Positions 7,159-13,701 are shown, counted from the stretch's first letter. The stretch: DNA of 15,487 nt from Chloroflexota bacterium (GCA_023484185.1 JAMDBC010000195.1:1-15487); one strand, 5' to 3'. Notes: generated from the letters alone by a model not told the origin. Translations and numbers: made by a program.

Positions 7159-7750
7159 CATCCACCTCCCCAATATTGCGCTGGAGTGCAGCCAGCGCTC
7201 GGAATTGGAGGGCTTTCACTGCGTTGACATTTTTATTCAACGCAGAAGCGGTTTCTTCCAATGAATATCCCTGCCCGAAACGCAGAGCCAGAACATGCTG
7301 TTGTTCGGGTGTAAGCTGAGCATAGGCCTGCTGAAAATCGCGCCCTTGTTGACGGCGCTCAAATTCATCGTACGGAGCAGAAGCAAGGTCAAGCAGGTCT
7401 TCGGGTAAAGCTTCAGTCGGACGCCGATAAGCGCGGCGTAAATGATCGGCAATAATGTGTGAAGCAGTAGACAGTAGCCAGGCTTTCAAGTTGGTCTGCG
7501 GCCCGTGATTGTTTTGTATGGCTTCGAGCATACGCACGAAGACATCGCTGGCGATGTCTTCGGCGACCTGTTCATCGTTGAGGCGGTAACGCACATAGCG
7601 GTATACCTCAGGGAAATATTTATCGTAAACGGCGCCGATGACCTGCGAGTCAAGATTCCGCAGACCATCCAGCGCTTGACTTTCGTCAAAATTCTGCATG
7701 GGTACGACAACTGTCCGATTGAGAGAATAGAGCACAGCTTGTGTGTTCAT
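7151..7750 (-). CDS. ECF-type RNA polymerase sigma factor
   Basis: The 199-residue protein has the two-domain layout of extracytoplasmic-function sigma factors. Region 2 spans about 38-80 (VYDKYFPEVYRYVRYRL, then EDIASDVFVRML), which binds core polymerase and the -10 element. Region 4 spans about 142-193 (LTPEQQHVLALRFGQGYSLEETA, then NAVKALQFRALAAL), the helix-turn-helix for the -35 element. The family normally answers envelope signals through a membrane anti-sigma factor, and the overlapping downstream gene fits that role. The ATG at 7748-7750 has no well-spaced Shine-Dalgarno site (GGAGG is about 14 bases away), but TATACT ends four bases before it, which suggests a very short or absent leader. 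An internal Met at codon 18 is an alternative start but has no better signals. Confidence 0.93.
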   Translation of the reverse strand: MNTQAVLYSLNRTVVVPMQNFDESQALDGLRNLDSQVIGAVYDKYFPEVYRYVRYRLNDEQVAEDIASDVFVRMLEAIQNNHGPQTNLKAWLLSTASHIIADHLRRAYRRPTEALPEDLLDLASAPYDEFERRQQGRDFQQAYAQLTPEQQHVLALRFGQGYSLEETASALNKNVNAVKALQFRALAALQRNIGEVDDE

Positions 7751-7754
7751 GCCC

Positions 7755-7760
7755 AGTATA
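7755..7760 (-). promoter_or_regulatory. Possible -10 box (TATACT) of the sigma factor gene
   Basis: TATACT on the minus strand (5/6 match to TATAAT) lies only four bases before the sigma gene's ATG. If used, transcription would begin at or slightly inside the start codon. GGAGG further upstream would then not be in the message. No clear -35 is present. Confidence 0.3.
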
Positions 7761-7767
7761 TCATCCT

Positions 7768-7799
7768 CCCATGAGGTGGATTTTTATCCGCCTCATGGG
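7768..7799. other. Long hairpin upstream of the sigma factor gene
   Basis: CCCATGAGGTGGA (7768-7780) pairs with TCCGCCTCATGGG (7787-7799) around a six-base loop, giving 12 Watson-Crick pairs and one position that is G-U on plus-strand RNA but A-C on minus-strand RNA. It lies between the DUF5666 lipoprotein gene and the sigma gene. Neither side has a proper T-run, so it is not a textbook terminator. It could still end the upstream message or act as a leader structure. Confidence 0.5.
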
Positions 7800-7867
7800 A
7801 TAAAAAGCTTTTATGGGGTTGCGGTTACGGGTGCGGGTGCGATAATTGGTGTCGGAGGGACGCCATG

Positions 7868-8491
7868 CTACTCATTTTCATTACTATTGCTATCATGGCT
7901 CTGGCTTTCATTGCTATTCGAGTTGCCATTGGCATTGTGGTCATTACTGTTGCTGTCATTAGAATTACTCTCATTCGAATTGCTGATGCTATCAGCACCG
8001 GATGAGACCTTAATTTCACGGACAGTAATGCTGCCATCTGCATTGGTGACAAATTCCACCTTAACGTTATCGCCGACCTTGAGAGTTGCAGCAAAGGACG
8101 GGAGATCCGCAAGCTTGTAGACTGCGCCATTAATGGTGATGGTTGTTGCATCCATGGCGCTGACCACGCCAACCACCTCGTTAGCACTGTGCATCTCGCC
8201 AACCGAAAGAGTCTCTGTACCTACACCGGGAGTCTCGGTGACGCTTGGCGTACCAAAAGCATCAGGGGTTTCGGTGACATCCAGCATGCTCGAAGCGTCA
8301 GCGGTTTCAGTGCCGAGGATGGCATCATTGGAATTGACGGAAGCGGTAGAAACAACATCCGTCGAGCTTAAGTCATTGAGGCTGGTCCCGGAACCTGAAC
8401 CTTGGGCGGCTTGTACACCGCTACAGGCGTTCAACGCCAGAGCGGCGAGCACAACAACAGGTAACAAGAATAAACGAAACGATTTTTTCAT
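7868..8491 (-). CDS. DUF5666 lipoprotein with Asn/Ser-rich tail
   Basis: The 207-residue protein starts with a lipoprotein signal peptide (MKKSFRLFLLP, hydrophobic core, lipobox LNAC with Cys23), so it should be lipid-anchored outside the membrane. A Ser/Thr linker with repeated VTETP-like words follows. One DUF5666 beta domain covers about 105-163 (VVGVVSAMDATTITING…VREIKV), and the last 40 residues are almost entirely Asn, Ser, Asp, Glu and His. The function of DUF5666 is not established. The domain and tail match those of the anti-sigma-like protein two genes downstream, so a shared role in signalling is plausible. The start has AAGGATGAG seven bases upstream. A TAG stop at 7868-7870 is followed in frame by 18 sense codons before a TAA at 7811-7813. 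Confidence 0.85.
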   Translation of the reverse strand: MKKSFRLFLLPVVVLAALALNACSGVQAAQGSGSGTSLNDLSSTDVVSTASVNSNDAILGTETADASSMLDVTETPDAFGTPSVTETPGVGTETLSVGEMHSANEVVGVVSAMDATTITINGAVYKLADLPSFAATLKVGDNVKVEFVTNADGSITVREIKVSSGADSISNSNESNSNDSNSNDHNANGNSNSNESQSHDSNSNENE

Positions 8492-8524
8492 TTTCTCATC
8501 CTTTTATGGTTTGGTTTCATCCGA

Positions 8525-8552
8525 TTAGTCGCTGGGGACACATAAAGGTTAC
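8525..8552 (-). promoter_or_regulatory. Candidate ECF-type promoter of the DUF5666 lipoprotein gene
   Basis: On the minus strand GTAACC (8547-8552) resembles the GGAAC(C/T) -35 core of many ECF sigma factors, and CGACTAA (8525-8531) resembles a CGTC-type -10, with 15 bases between. A start a few bases further on would give a leader of about 25-30 bases carrying the AAGGATGAG ribosome site. The neighbouring sigma factor is the obvious candidate user, but this is inference from one site. Confidence 0.3.
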
Positions 8553-8565
8553 GGGCAAATGACAA

Positions 8566-8612
8566 AAATCCCCTTTCACATCCATTCCATACCAGGACGA
8601 GACAGGGGATTT
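8566..8612 (-). terminator. Terminator-like inverted repeat after the PLD-like gene
   Basis: Nine-base arms AAATCCCCT (8566-8574) and AGGGGATTT (8604-8612) are perfect complements, and on the minus strand the second arm runs into ATTTTTGTC. It lies about 135 bases beyond the stop of the PLD-like gene, past the palindromic element. The 29-base loop is long, so confidence is moderate. Confidence 0.45.
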
Positions 8613-8624
8613 CAAAAACCTTAC

Positions 8625-8730
8625 GACTTTCGCTTACTCAAAAACAATCCGCGAATTTTCGCTAATCTTCACGAATTTGTCTTTAAAATTCGCGTGTATT
8701 CGTAGGGATTAGCGGACAAAAGCGAAAGTC
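8625..8730. repeat. 106-bp palindromic intergenic element
   Basis: The outer arms GACTTTCGCTT (8625-8635) and AAGCGAAAGTC (8720-8730) are perfect 11-bp inverted repeats. Inside, CTAATC-ttc-ACGAAT mirrors ATTCGT-agg-GATTAG, and the words CGCGAATTTTCGC and AAAATTCGCG recur. This 'GCGAATTTTCGC…GATTAGCGG' style is familiar from repeated intergenic elements in environmental genomes (general recognition, not searched). It directly follows the PLD-like gene's stop and carries no gene. Confidence 0.6.
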
Positions 8731-8747
8731 CTGAACCTGAATCTCGA

Positions 8748-9887
8748 TTATGGCTGGGCTACAGCATATACACGCTGGAACTCTTGCAAAAACTGAGCAG
8801 CGATTTCGGGATTGTAAATGACGAGTATATTCTCATCATTGGTCGTCTCGGCACTGGCAGTGAAATTATAGGAGCCGACCACCACGATCTCACCGTCGAT
8901 GACCATAACCTTATGATGCATCTGACCGAGATTGCCGTCCAAATGAACGTTCAGCCCCGCCACCCGGAACGGATCATACTCCGTGCCGATGTTGGACTTT
9001 ACTTGATCAGACTCCATCACGCCCGAGACTTTGACTCCTGTCTCGGCACGCTGACGGATTGCCTCGCCCAACGGGTCGGCAGTAAAGGAATACGCCAAAA
9101 AATAAATGCTCGATTGAGCGTTCTGAAGCAGGGGCAAAATAGCGTTTTGCACGTGGTCGTCAGGCGAGAAATAGATTTCGACCGGCGTGCCATCCAAAGT
9201 CACGCGCGGATTCGGCGTAGCGGCCACAACATCCGGGCCGAATTTATCATCCACAAACATTTCGTTGAATTCAGTGGTGTAATCTTGCGCGATCTGTGTC
9301 GAACGAATGCGCATCAGATTATTGTTATCTTTGTATGTGCCTGAGTCCGTGAAATTCATCGAACCCACCCAGACTTCAGAACGATCGATCACAACAAACT
9401 TATCGTGCATCAAACCCTGACGGCGATCTCCAAGCATTGGGATACCGGCATCTTTCAAAGCCTGCGGGTCGGAACGATCCATGTTGTCGCTTTCCATCAC
9501 AACGCGCACTTGCAGGCCGCGTTTATAAGCGTGGATCAACGCGTTACGCACGCTGTTTAGGCTGAGACTGTAAGCCGCCATGTCCACGCTGACGCGCGCA
9601 GCATCAATCGCCGCTACAAGCGGACCATCCGGCCCGCCCGCAATTTCCTTTCCCAGCGGATTGGTCGGGTCAGTAAAGTACAATTCAAACCACGGGCCGC
9701 TCACGCCATAACCAACCCGCATCGGAATTTGAGTCAATGGGGCTGGCCCGCCAGGAGCTTGAGTAAGCGGCCCAGAATTATCTGGCGGCGGAGCAACCGT
9801 TGATGGGATGGAAGTTTCAGGCAGCGGCTGACAGGCTGCAAGCAAAAAGCAAAGAGCCAAAAATGAGCCCAATAATTTTTTTAGCAT
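8748..9887 (-). CDS. Phospholipase D-like lipoprotein with two HKD motifs
   Basis: This 379-residue predicted lipoprotein has a signal peptide ending in lipobox LAAC (Cys19) and a Pro-rich spacer (20-55). Two PLD-like domains follow. The first has the HKD motif at H161/K163/D168 (LMHDKFVVID, then SMNFT); the second has H324/K326/D331 (QMHHKVMVID, then SYNFT). Two complete motifs in one chain are what the active enzyme needs, since the two histidines meet in one active site. Family members cut phosphodiester bonds in phospholipids or nucleic acids. The extracytoplasmic location leaves both open (e.g. a phospholipase or a Nuc-like endonuclease). The ATG at 9887 has GAGGAG seven bases upstream and an extended -10 (TGC-TATAAT) at 9907-9915. 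It diverges from murJ across an 88-bp gap containing a dyad. Confidence 0.9.
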   Translation of the reverse strand: MLKKLLGSFLALCFLLAACQPLPETSIPSTVAPPPDNSGPLTQAPGGPAPLTQIPMRVGYGVSGPWFELYFTDPTNPLGKEIAGGPDGPLVAAIDAARVSVDMAAYSLSLNSVRNALIHAYKRGLQVRVVMESDNMDRSDPQALKDAGIPMLGDRRQGLMHDKFVVIDRSEVWVGSMNFTDSGTYKDNNNLMRIRSTQIAQDYTTEFNEMFVDDKFGPDVVAATPNPRVTLDGTPVEIYFSPDDHVQNAILPLLQNAQSSIYFLAYSFTADPLGEAIRQRAETGVKVSGVMESDQVKSNIGTEYDPFRVAGLNVHLDGNLGQMHHKVMVIDGEIVVVGSYNFTASAETTNDENILVIYNPEIAAQFLQEFQRVYAVAQP

Positions 9888-9906
9888 CAGGTTTCTCCTC
9901 GCCGCG

Positions 9907-9915
9907 ATTATAGCA
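9907..9915 (-). promoter_or_regulatory. Extended -10 promoter of the PLD-like gene
   Basis: On the minus strand TGC-TATAAT is a perfect extended -10. The leader of about 13 bases to the ATG at 9887 carries GAGGAG. No -35 is recognisable at the right distance, where the dyad at 9917-9936 lies instead. Confidence 0.6.
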
Positions 9916-9916
9916 T

Positions 9917-9936
9917 GTCTGTTCTAATCAACAGAC
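9917..9936. promoter_or_regulatory. 20-bp dyad, candidate operator between divergent promoters
   Basis: GTCTGTTCTAATCAACAGAC has perfect seven-base arms around a six-base centre. It lies one base upstream of the extended -10 of the PLD-like gene, where a -35 would be, and about 20 bases before the -10 of murJ. That position suits a dimeric regulator. No regulator gene is adjacent, and the arms match no operator I can name. Confidence 0.4.
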
Positions 9937-9957
9937 TTCGATTGAAAGGCAGTACGG

Positions 9958-9963
9958 TATAAT
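9958..9963 (+). promoter_or_regulatory. -10 box (TATAAT) of murJ, short-leader arrangement
   Basis: A perfect TATAAT ends 12 bases before the murJ ATG. The intervening CCCCGCCGTCCC has no Shine-Dalgarno sequence. Transcription would begin about five bases before the start codon. No clear -35 is seen. Confidence 0.5.
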
Positions 9964-9975
9964 CCCCGCCGTCCC

Positions 9976-11562
9976 ATGGAAGAAACTCAAATCCCAAACT
10001 CCGCTAATCGTCAGATCGCCCGCGCCGCCGGGACGATCATGCTGGCTTTTGCACTAAGCAACATCATCGGCCTTGTCCGCCAGATATTGATCTCGCGTGC
10101 TTTTGGGACCGATAAGGCCATCGACGCATTCTATGCCGCATCAACTTATCCCGATTTGATCTTCAGCCTGGTGGCAGGCGGCGCGCTGGCATCTGCATTT
10201 ATTCCGACCTTCACAGGCCTGCTTGCAAAAGACGAACGCGCCTCTGCCTGGAAATTAGCCTCATCCATCGCCAATCTCATCCTGGTCATCTTGAGCGTGC
10301 TGAGTATCATCTCGGCAATGTTCGCGCCACAGATCATTCGTTACATCCTCGCGCCGGATTTCTCCGCAGGCGAACAAGCGCTGGCCGCCTCACTATTGAG
10401 AATTCTATTAATTACACCGGCCATCTTCGGCATCAGTGGCCTGACAATGGGCATTCTTAACGCGCATCAACGCTTTTTGCTGCCTGCCCTCGCGCCAAGC
10501 ATGTACTGGATCGGAATGATCTTTGGATTGATCTTCCTCGTTCCATCCATGGGTGTTTATGGATTGGCCTGGGGCGCGGCCTTGGGTGCCGCGTTTCATC
10601 TCGGCGTTCAAATTCCAGATTTAATTAAGCTGCCATCACGCGCCTACCTCCCCACCCTCGGTCTGGATAATGCTTCCGTGCGCGAAGTTGGACGATTGAT
10701 GGGGCCGCGTTTATTGGGCGTGGCCGTCGTGCAACTCAACTTCGTGGTCAACGTCATCATTGCCACTGGGCAAAGCGAAGGATCGCTGTCCGCCATCAAA
10801 TACGCGTGGCAGGTGATGACCATGCCGCAAGTCGTGATCGCGCAGGCGATTGCCATCGCGGCGCTTCCGACGTTTTCCGCGCAGGCCGCGCGCGGCGAAA
10901 AAGGTGAAATGAGAACGTCTCTCGCGGCGACCTTACGCGGGGTGCTGTTTCTCTCGCTTCCCGCCTCGCTTGGGCTGATTATCCTCCGTCAGCCATTGAT
11001 CGCTGTGCTCTTTCAACATGGAAGTTTTGACACACATTCAACCGATCTGGTTGCATGGGCCTTGCTCTGGTACGCGGCCGGGTTGATCGGTCACAACGTA
11101 GTCGAGATTCTCTCACGCGCCTTCTATGCCTTGCATGATACAAAGACGCCGGTCTTTGTCGGCGCGGCGGCGATGACGCTGAACGTGATCTTCAGTTTTG
11201 CTTTTTCAACCCTCTTCAGCAAACTCGGCTGGATGCCTCACGGCGGGCTGGCGCTTGCTAATTCATTCGCCACCGCACTGGAGATGACGGCCTTAATCAT
11301 TTTGATGCGCCGCCAATTAAAAGGTCTGGACGGCCCAAATATTTGGCGCGGGTTAGTTCAAGCGATGTTGGGAACTTTCGCAATGAGCGCGGTCTTATTT
11401 GGTTGGCTGCAATTTACATCTGGAGTTTCCATCTGGATCATCGTCCCCATTGGGATTGCCGCCGGCGGGCTGATTTACGCGGCGATCCTGTTTGCGTTAC
11501 GTGTGCCTGAATTGGCAACGATCTTAAACGCGGTGCGCTCGAGATTGAGAATGGATAATTAA
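9976..11562 (+). CDS. murJ: Lipid II flippase MurJ (MviN family)
   Basis: The 528-residue protein is of normal length for MurJ and is almost wholly hydrophobic, consistent with the family's 14 membrane helices. Family landmarks are visible: the N-terminal IARAAGTIMLAFALSNIIGLVRQ with its Arg, AFGTDKAIDAFYAA, ALASAFIPTF, the central LMGPRLLGVAVVQLNFVVN, and FYALHDTKTPVFVG. MurJ moves lipid-linked peptidoglycan precursor from the inner to the outer face of the cytoplasmic membrane, so it is probably essential. The start is the first ATG after a TATAAT box and lacks a Shine-Dalgarno sequence. The gene diverges from the PLD-like lipoprotein gene and converges on the DUF212 gene. The final residues (LRSRLRMDN region) are charged and cytoplasmic. 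MurJ with a transporter-like paralogue function is an alternative, but the landmarks favour MurJ itself. Confidence 0.93.
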   Translation: MEETQIPNSANRQIARAAGTIMLAFALSNIIGLVRQILISRAFGTDKAIDAFYAASTYPDLIFSLVAGGALASAFIPTFTGLLAKDERASAWKLASSIANLILVILSVLSIISAMFAPQIIRYILAPDFSAGEQALAASLLRILLITPAIFGISGLTMGILNAHQRFLLPALAPSMYWIGMIFGLIFLVPSMGVYGLAWGAALGAAFHLGVQIPDLIKLPSRAYLPTLGLDNASVREVGRLMGPRLLGVAVVQLNFVVNVIIATGQSEGSLSAIKYAWQVMTMPQVVIAQAIAIAALPTFSAQAARGEKGEMRTSLAATLRGVLFLSLPASLGLIILRQPLIAVLFQHGSFDTHSTDLVAWALLWYAAGLIGHNVVEILSRAFYALHDTKTPVFVGAAAMTLNVIFSFAFSTLFSKLGWMPHGGLALANSFATALEMTALIILMRRQLKGLDGPNIWRGLVQAMLGTFAMSAVLFGWLQFTSGVSIWIIVPIGIAAGGLIYAAILFALRVPELATILNAVRSRLRMDN

Positions 11563-11595
11563 ACAACGAGCAGGTTGAAGTCCCGAAAGAAGCGA

Positions 11596-11627
11596 GAAAA
11601 TGGACGCAATTCTCTGCGTTCATTTTC
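11596..11627. terminator. Bidirectional hairpin terminator between murJ and the DUF212 gene
   Basis: GAAAATGGACGCA (11596-11608) pairs with TGCGTTCATTTTC (11615-11627) with one wobble, around ATTCTC. On the plus strand it is followed by TTATTT, and on the minus strand it directly follows the DUF212 stop codon (11628-11630) and is A/T-rich at its foot. It can serve both converging genes. Confidence 0.65.
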
Positions 11628-12080
11628 TTATTTCCAAACAGTCCACAATAAGGTTGCCACTGCAATGCCCAGCAAAATCCCGCCGGCCACTTCCAGCGGC
11701 GTGTGACCAAGCACCTCGCGCAATTCCTTTTCGTTTGGCAATTGGCCGTGCATCAATTCCTCGAAGAGCATGTTGATTCGTTCGGCGTGCATTCCAGCCT
11801 GACGGCGAACACCGGCCGCGTCATACGTAACGACCATCGTCAGCGCCACGCCCAGCGCAAAAAGTGGACTATCGAAACCCTGATACAAACCAATGGCTTG
11901 AGTCGCGCCGACCATCAAGGCCGAATGTGAACTTGGCATCCCGCCCGCCGCAAGGGCCATTGCCCAATTCCAATGGTGTGAGCGCAGATATTCCATCGGG
12001 ATCTTTAATATTTGCGCCGTGCTCCAGGCCGCCAGCGCAATGAGGAGAATTCGGTTTTGTAATATCGCGGCTAAATTCAT
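11628..12080 (-). CDS. Divergent PAP2 family protein (DUF212, YuiD-like)
   Basis: The 150-residue membrane protein is full length for the DUF212 family. It shows the family's GGMPSSHSA (47-54 region), VTYDAAGVRRQAGMHAERIN (84-103) and LGHTPLEVAGG (124-134) motifs, with four or five hydrophobic segments. The family is a divergent relative of PAP2 phosphatases and retains SxxH-like and histidine motifs. Its substrate is not established; lipid phosphates are a reasonable guess. The ATG overlaps the xseB stop by four bases (ATGA), and GAGGAAG lies just upstream inside xseB, so translation is probably coupled. It ends at the hairpin shared with murJ. Confidence 0.88.
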   Translation of the reverse strand: MNLAAILQNRILLIALAAWSTAQILKIPMEYLRSHHWNWAMALAAGGMPSSHSALMVGATQAIGLYQGFDSPLFALGVALTMVVTYDAAGVRRQAGMHAERINMLFEELMHGQLPNEKELREVLGHTPLEVAGGILLGIAVATLLWTVWK

Positions 12081-12319
12081 TCTACTTCCTCAAAGTCAGT
12101 CAACTCGCCGCCGGATAATTGTTTGACCTTCAGCTCCGCGCCATCCAACAATTCGGTACAGCGCTTCACCAACGCCTGGCCGCGTTCATATAATGACATC
12201 GATTCTTCCAAGGGCAGCTGCTCGCTTTCTAGCGCAGATACGATTGTTTCGAGTTCGGCAAAAGCCGCTTCATAAGTCAACTCGTCAACAGGTTTTGGTT
12301 TTGCAGATGATTTTGCCAT
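12077..12319 (-). CDS. xseB: Exodeoxyribonuclease VII small subunit
   Basis: This 80-residue protein matches XseB in length and pattern: LTYEAAFAELETIVSALESE (14-33), LPLEESMSLYERGQALVKRC (35-54), then a charged helix ending LKVKQL. It forms the helical small subunit that wraps the coiled coil of XseA. The complex degrades single-stranded DNA from both ends in the cytoplasm. The ATG at 12317-12319 follows GGAG by five bases. It lies 17 bases after xseA, and its stop overlaps the DUF212 start, so the three genes form one operon. Confidence 0.94.
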   Translation of the reverse strand: MAKSSAKPKPVDELTYEAAFAELETIVSALESEQLPLEESMSLYERGQALVKRCTELLDGAELKVKQLSGGELTDFEEVE

Positions 12320-12336
12320 GAAGACTCCAGACGTTC

Positions 12337-13554
12337 TTAATTCTTATTTTGTACTTCCGCATCGAACTCGCCATCAGACACGCGCACACGGATTCCGCCG
12401 CGCGCTTGCGCAATGCTGTGGACAATGACGCCGTCAGCCCGACGTGTGACCACGGCGTAGCCTCGCGCCAGGACTTGAAGCGGATTCAGCGTCTCAAGGC
12501 GTCTTCCCAACCCCTCGAGCCGACTCGCTGCGAGCGCCAGACGATGCGCCTGCGCGGCCAGAGAACGATGAGCAAACTCATCGAGTCTCTGCCGGTCTGA
12601 TTGAATGCGGCGGGACGGCGAAAAGAATTTTAATCCAGAAGCTAAATTTTCGATTTCGGATTTTCGATCATTGAGAAAGGAAGAGACGAAAGAAGAAAGA
12701 TTCGCCTGGAGAGATTGCAGCGTTGCGGAAAGATCGAGGATGGTGACCGGTGTTGCCAACTCTGCGGCGGCAGTGGGAGTCGGCGCACGCAAGTCGGCGG
12801 CAAAGTCAGAGAGCGTGAAATCCGTTTCGTGACCGACGCCGCAAATAACGGGGATCTCGGATGCAGCCACCGCGCGCACGACGCGTTCATCGTTGAAGGC
12901 CCATAAATCTTCGATAGAACCGCCGCCGCGCGCCAACAAAATCACATCGGGGCGCGCGGCATGTTGATTAAGAGAAGAAATGGCTTCGACCAGTTTGGGC
13001 GGCGCTTCATCGCCTTGCACAGGCGATGGCGCCAGAATGACCTCGACCAGCGGCAGGCGTCGGCGGATGGCAGTGAGCATATCGCGCAAAGCCGCACCCG
13101 TGGGCGATGTCACGATGCCGATGCGTTTGGGGAGTTCAGGGATTTCGCGCTTGTGTTCCGGGTCGAATAAGCCGTCAGCTTCGAGCAGGGCTTTCAGTCG
13201 CAGGAATTCTTGATATAACGCGCCCTCGCCCACCGGTCGGATTTGATCGGCGTAGAATTGATATTGTCCGCTGACTTCGTAGACTCCGATCCTGCCATGC
13301 ACTGCGACGGCCATGCCGTCCTGCAATTTCAGATTCAAACGCGCCGCAGTCATCTTCCACATCACGCTTTTCAACGACGCACCCGCGTCTTTCAACGTAA
13401 AATAAATGTGCCCGGAAGCCGGGCGGGACAGGTTGGATATTTCCCCTTCCACCCACACATCCTGCAGCGTCACATCTGACTCAAGCAGGTCACGCACATA
13501 TTTCGTGAGGGAGGAAACGGTCCACTGGACGGTTGAAAAAAGTGAAGGTTGCAT
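12337..13554 (-). CDS. xseA: Exodeoxyribonuclease VII large subunit
   Basis: The protein of 405 residues is normal in length. The N-terminal OB-fold domain runs to about 105 (VWVEGEISNLSRPASGHIYF…LKSVMW), and the catalytic domain follows with IGIVTSPTGAALRDML, ILLARGGGSIEDLWAFNDE and VICGVGHETDFTLSDFAAD, all family signatures. A helical coiled-coil part follows the ADLRAPTPTAAAE segment. The C-terminus has the usual PLQVLARGYAVV region. It makes exonuclease VII with XseB. The start lacks a Shine-Dalgarno sequence but has TATCCT seven bases upstream, suggesting leaderless expression. Part of the coiled coil (near FLNDRKSEIENL) is encoded by a direct repeat of intergenic type at 12646-12668. 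Confidence 0.95.
   Translation of the reverse strand: MQPSLFSTVQWTVSSLTKYVRDLLESDVTLQDVWVEGEISNLSRPASGHIYFTLKDAGASLKSVMWKMTAARLNLKLQDGMAVAVHGRIGVYEVSGQYQFYADQIRPVGEGALYQEFLRLKALLEADGLFDPEHKREIPELPKRIGIVTSPTGAALRDMLTAIRRRLPLVEVILAPSPVQGDEAPPKLVEAISSLNQHAARPDVILLARGGGSIEDLWAFNDERVVRAVAASEIPVICGVGHETDFTLSDFAADLRAPTPTAAAELATPVTILDLSATLQSLQANLSSFVSSFLNDRKSEIENLASGLKFFSPSRRIQSDRQRLDEFAHRSLAAQAHRLALAASRLEGLGRRLETLNPLQVLARGYAVVTRRADGVIVHSIAQARGGIRVRVSDGEFDAEVQNKN
12646..12668. repeat. Direct repeat ATTTTCGAT inside xseA
   Basis: ATTTTCGAT occurs at 12646-12654 and again at 12660-12668, 14 bases apart with TTCGG between. On the coding strand it reads as alternating ATCGAAAAT and CCGAA words, typical of short repeats found between genes. 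It encodes DRKSEIEN in the coiled-coil part of XseA, where sequence is least constrained. Confidence 0.4.
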
Positions 13555-13561
13555 CGAAACG

Positions 13562-13567
13562 AGGATA
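13562..13567 (-). promoter_or_regulatory. Possible -10 box (TATCCT) of xseA
   Basis: TATCCT on the minus strand (4/6 match to TATAAT) ends seven bases before the xseA ATG, the same spacing as for the VanW gene. No Shine-Dalgarno sequence is present. The match is weak. Confidence 0.3.
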
Positions 13568-13635
13568 CACGATTAAGGGCGGACTTACAAGTCTCACAAA
13601 TCGATTCGTTACATCTTTATCAAAGCCAGTGAATG

Positions 13636-13701
13636 AACCGCCAAGCCCGCGAAGAACGCGAAGATTTATTTTTTCTTGGCGTACTTCGCGCTCTTCGCGG
13701 T
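13636..13701 (+). repeat. 'AACC…GAACGC' palindromic intergenic repeat, copy 2
   Basis: The 66-base element starts AACCGCCAAGCCCGCGAAGA, has a T-rich centre and ends CTTCGCGCTCTTCGCGGT. The two halves are imperfect complements, so it can fold into a long hairpin. It aligns with the minus-strand element at 376-435. Repeats with this wording are widespread between genes in environmental bacteria (general recognition). Confidence 0.6.

Noticed and set aside
7868..7990. Repetitive tract considered as a CRISPR or tandem repeat array
   Set aside because: There are no regular repeat-spacer units. It is low-complexity coding sequence for an Asn/Ser/Asp tail.
7743..8120. Leu/Ser-rich plus-strand frame that looks like a membrane protein
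   Set aside because: It is the complement of the Asn/Ser codons of the DUF5666 lipoprotein tail. The hydrophobic look is an artefact of that composition.
8784..9344. Plus-strand open frame of 186 codons
   Set aside because: Antisense to the PLD-like gene, with no ribosome site and no recognisable motif.
3210..9887. Whole minus-strand block as a defence island built around the HerA-like ATPase and PLD-like protein
   Set aside because: The PLD-like protein is a lipoprotein outside the membrane, and the genes between are a sigma/anti-sigma pair and terminators. Separate promoters and terminators argue against one system.
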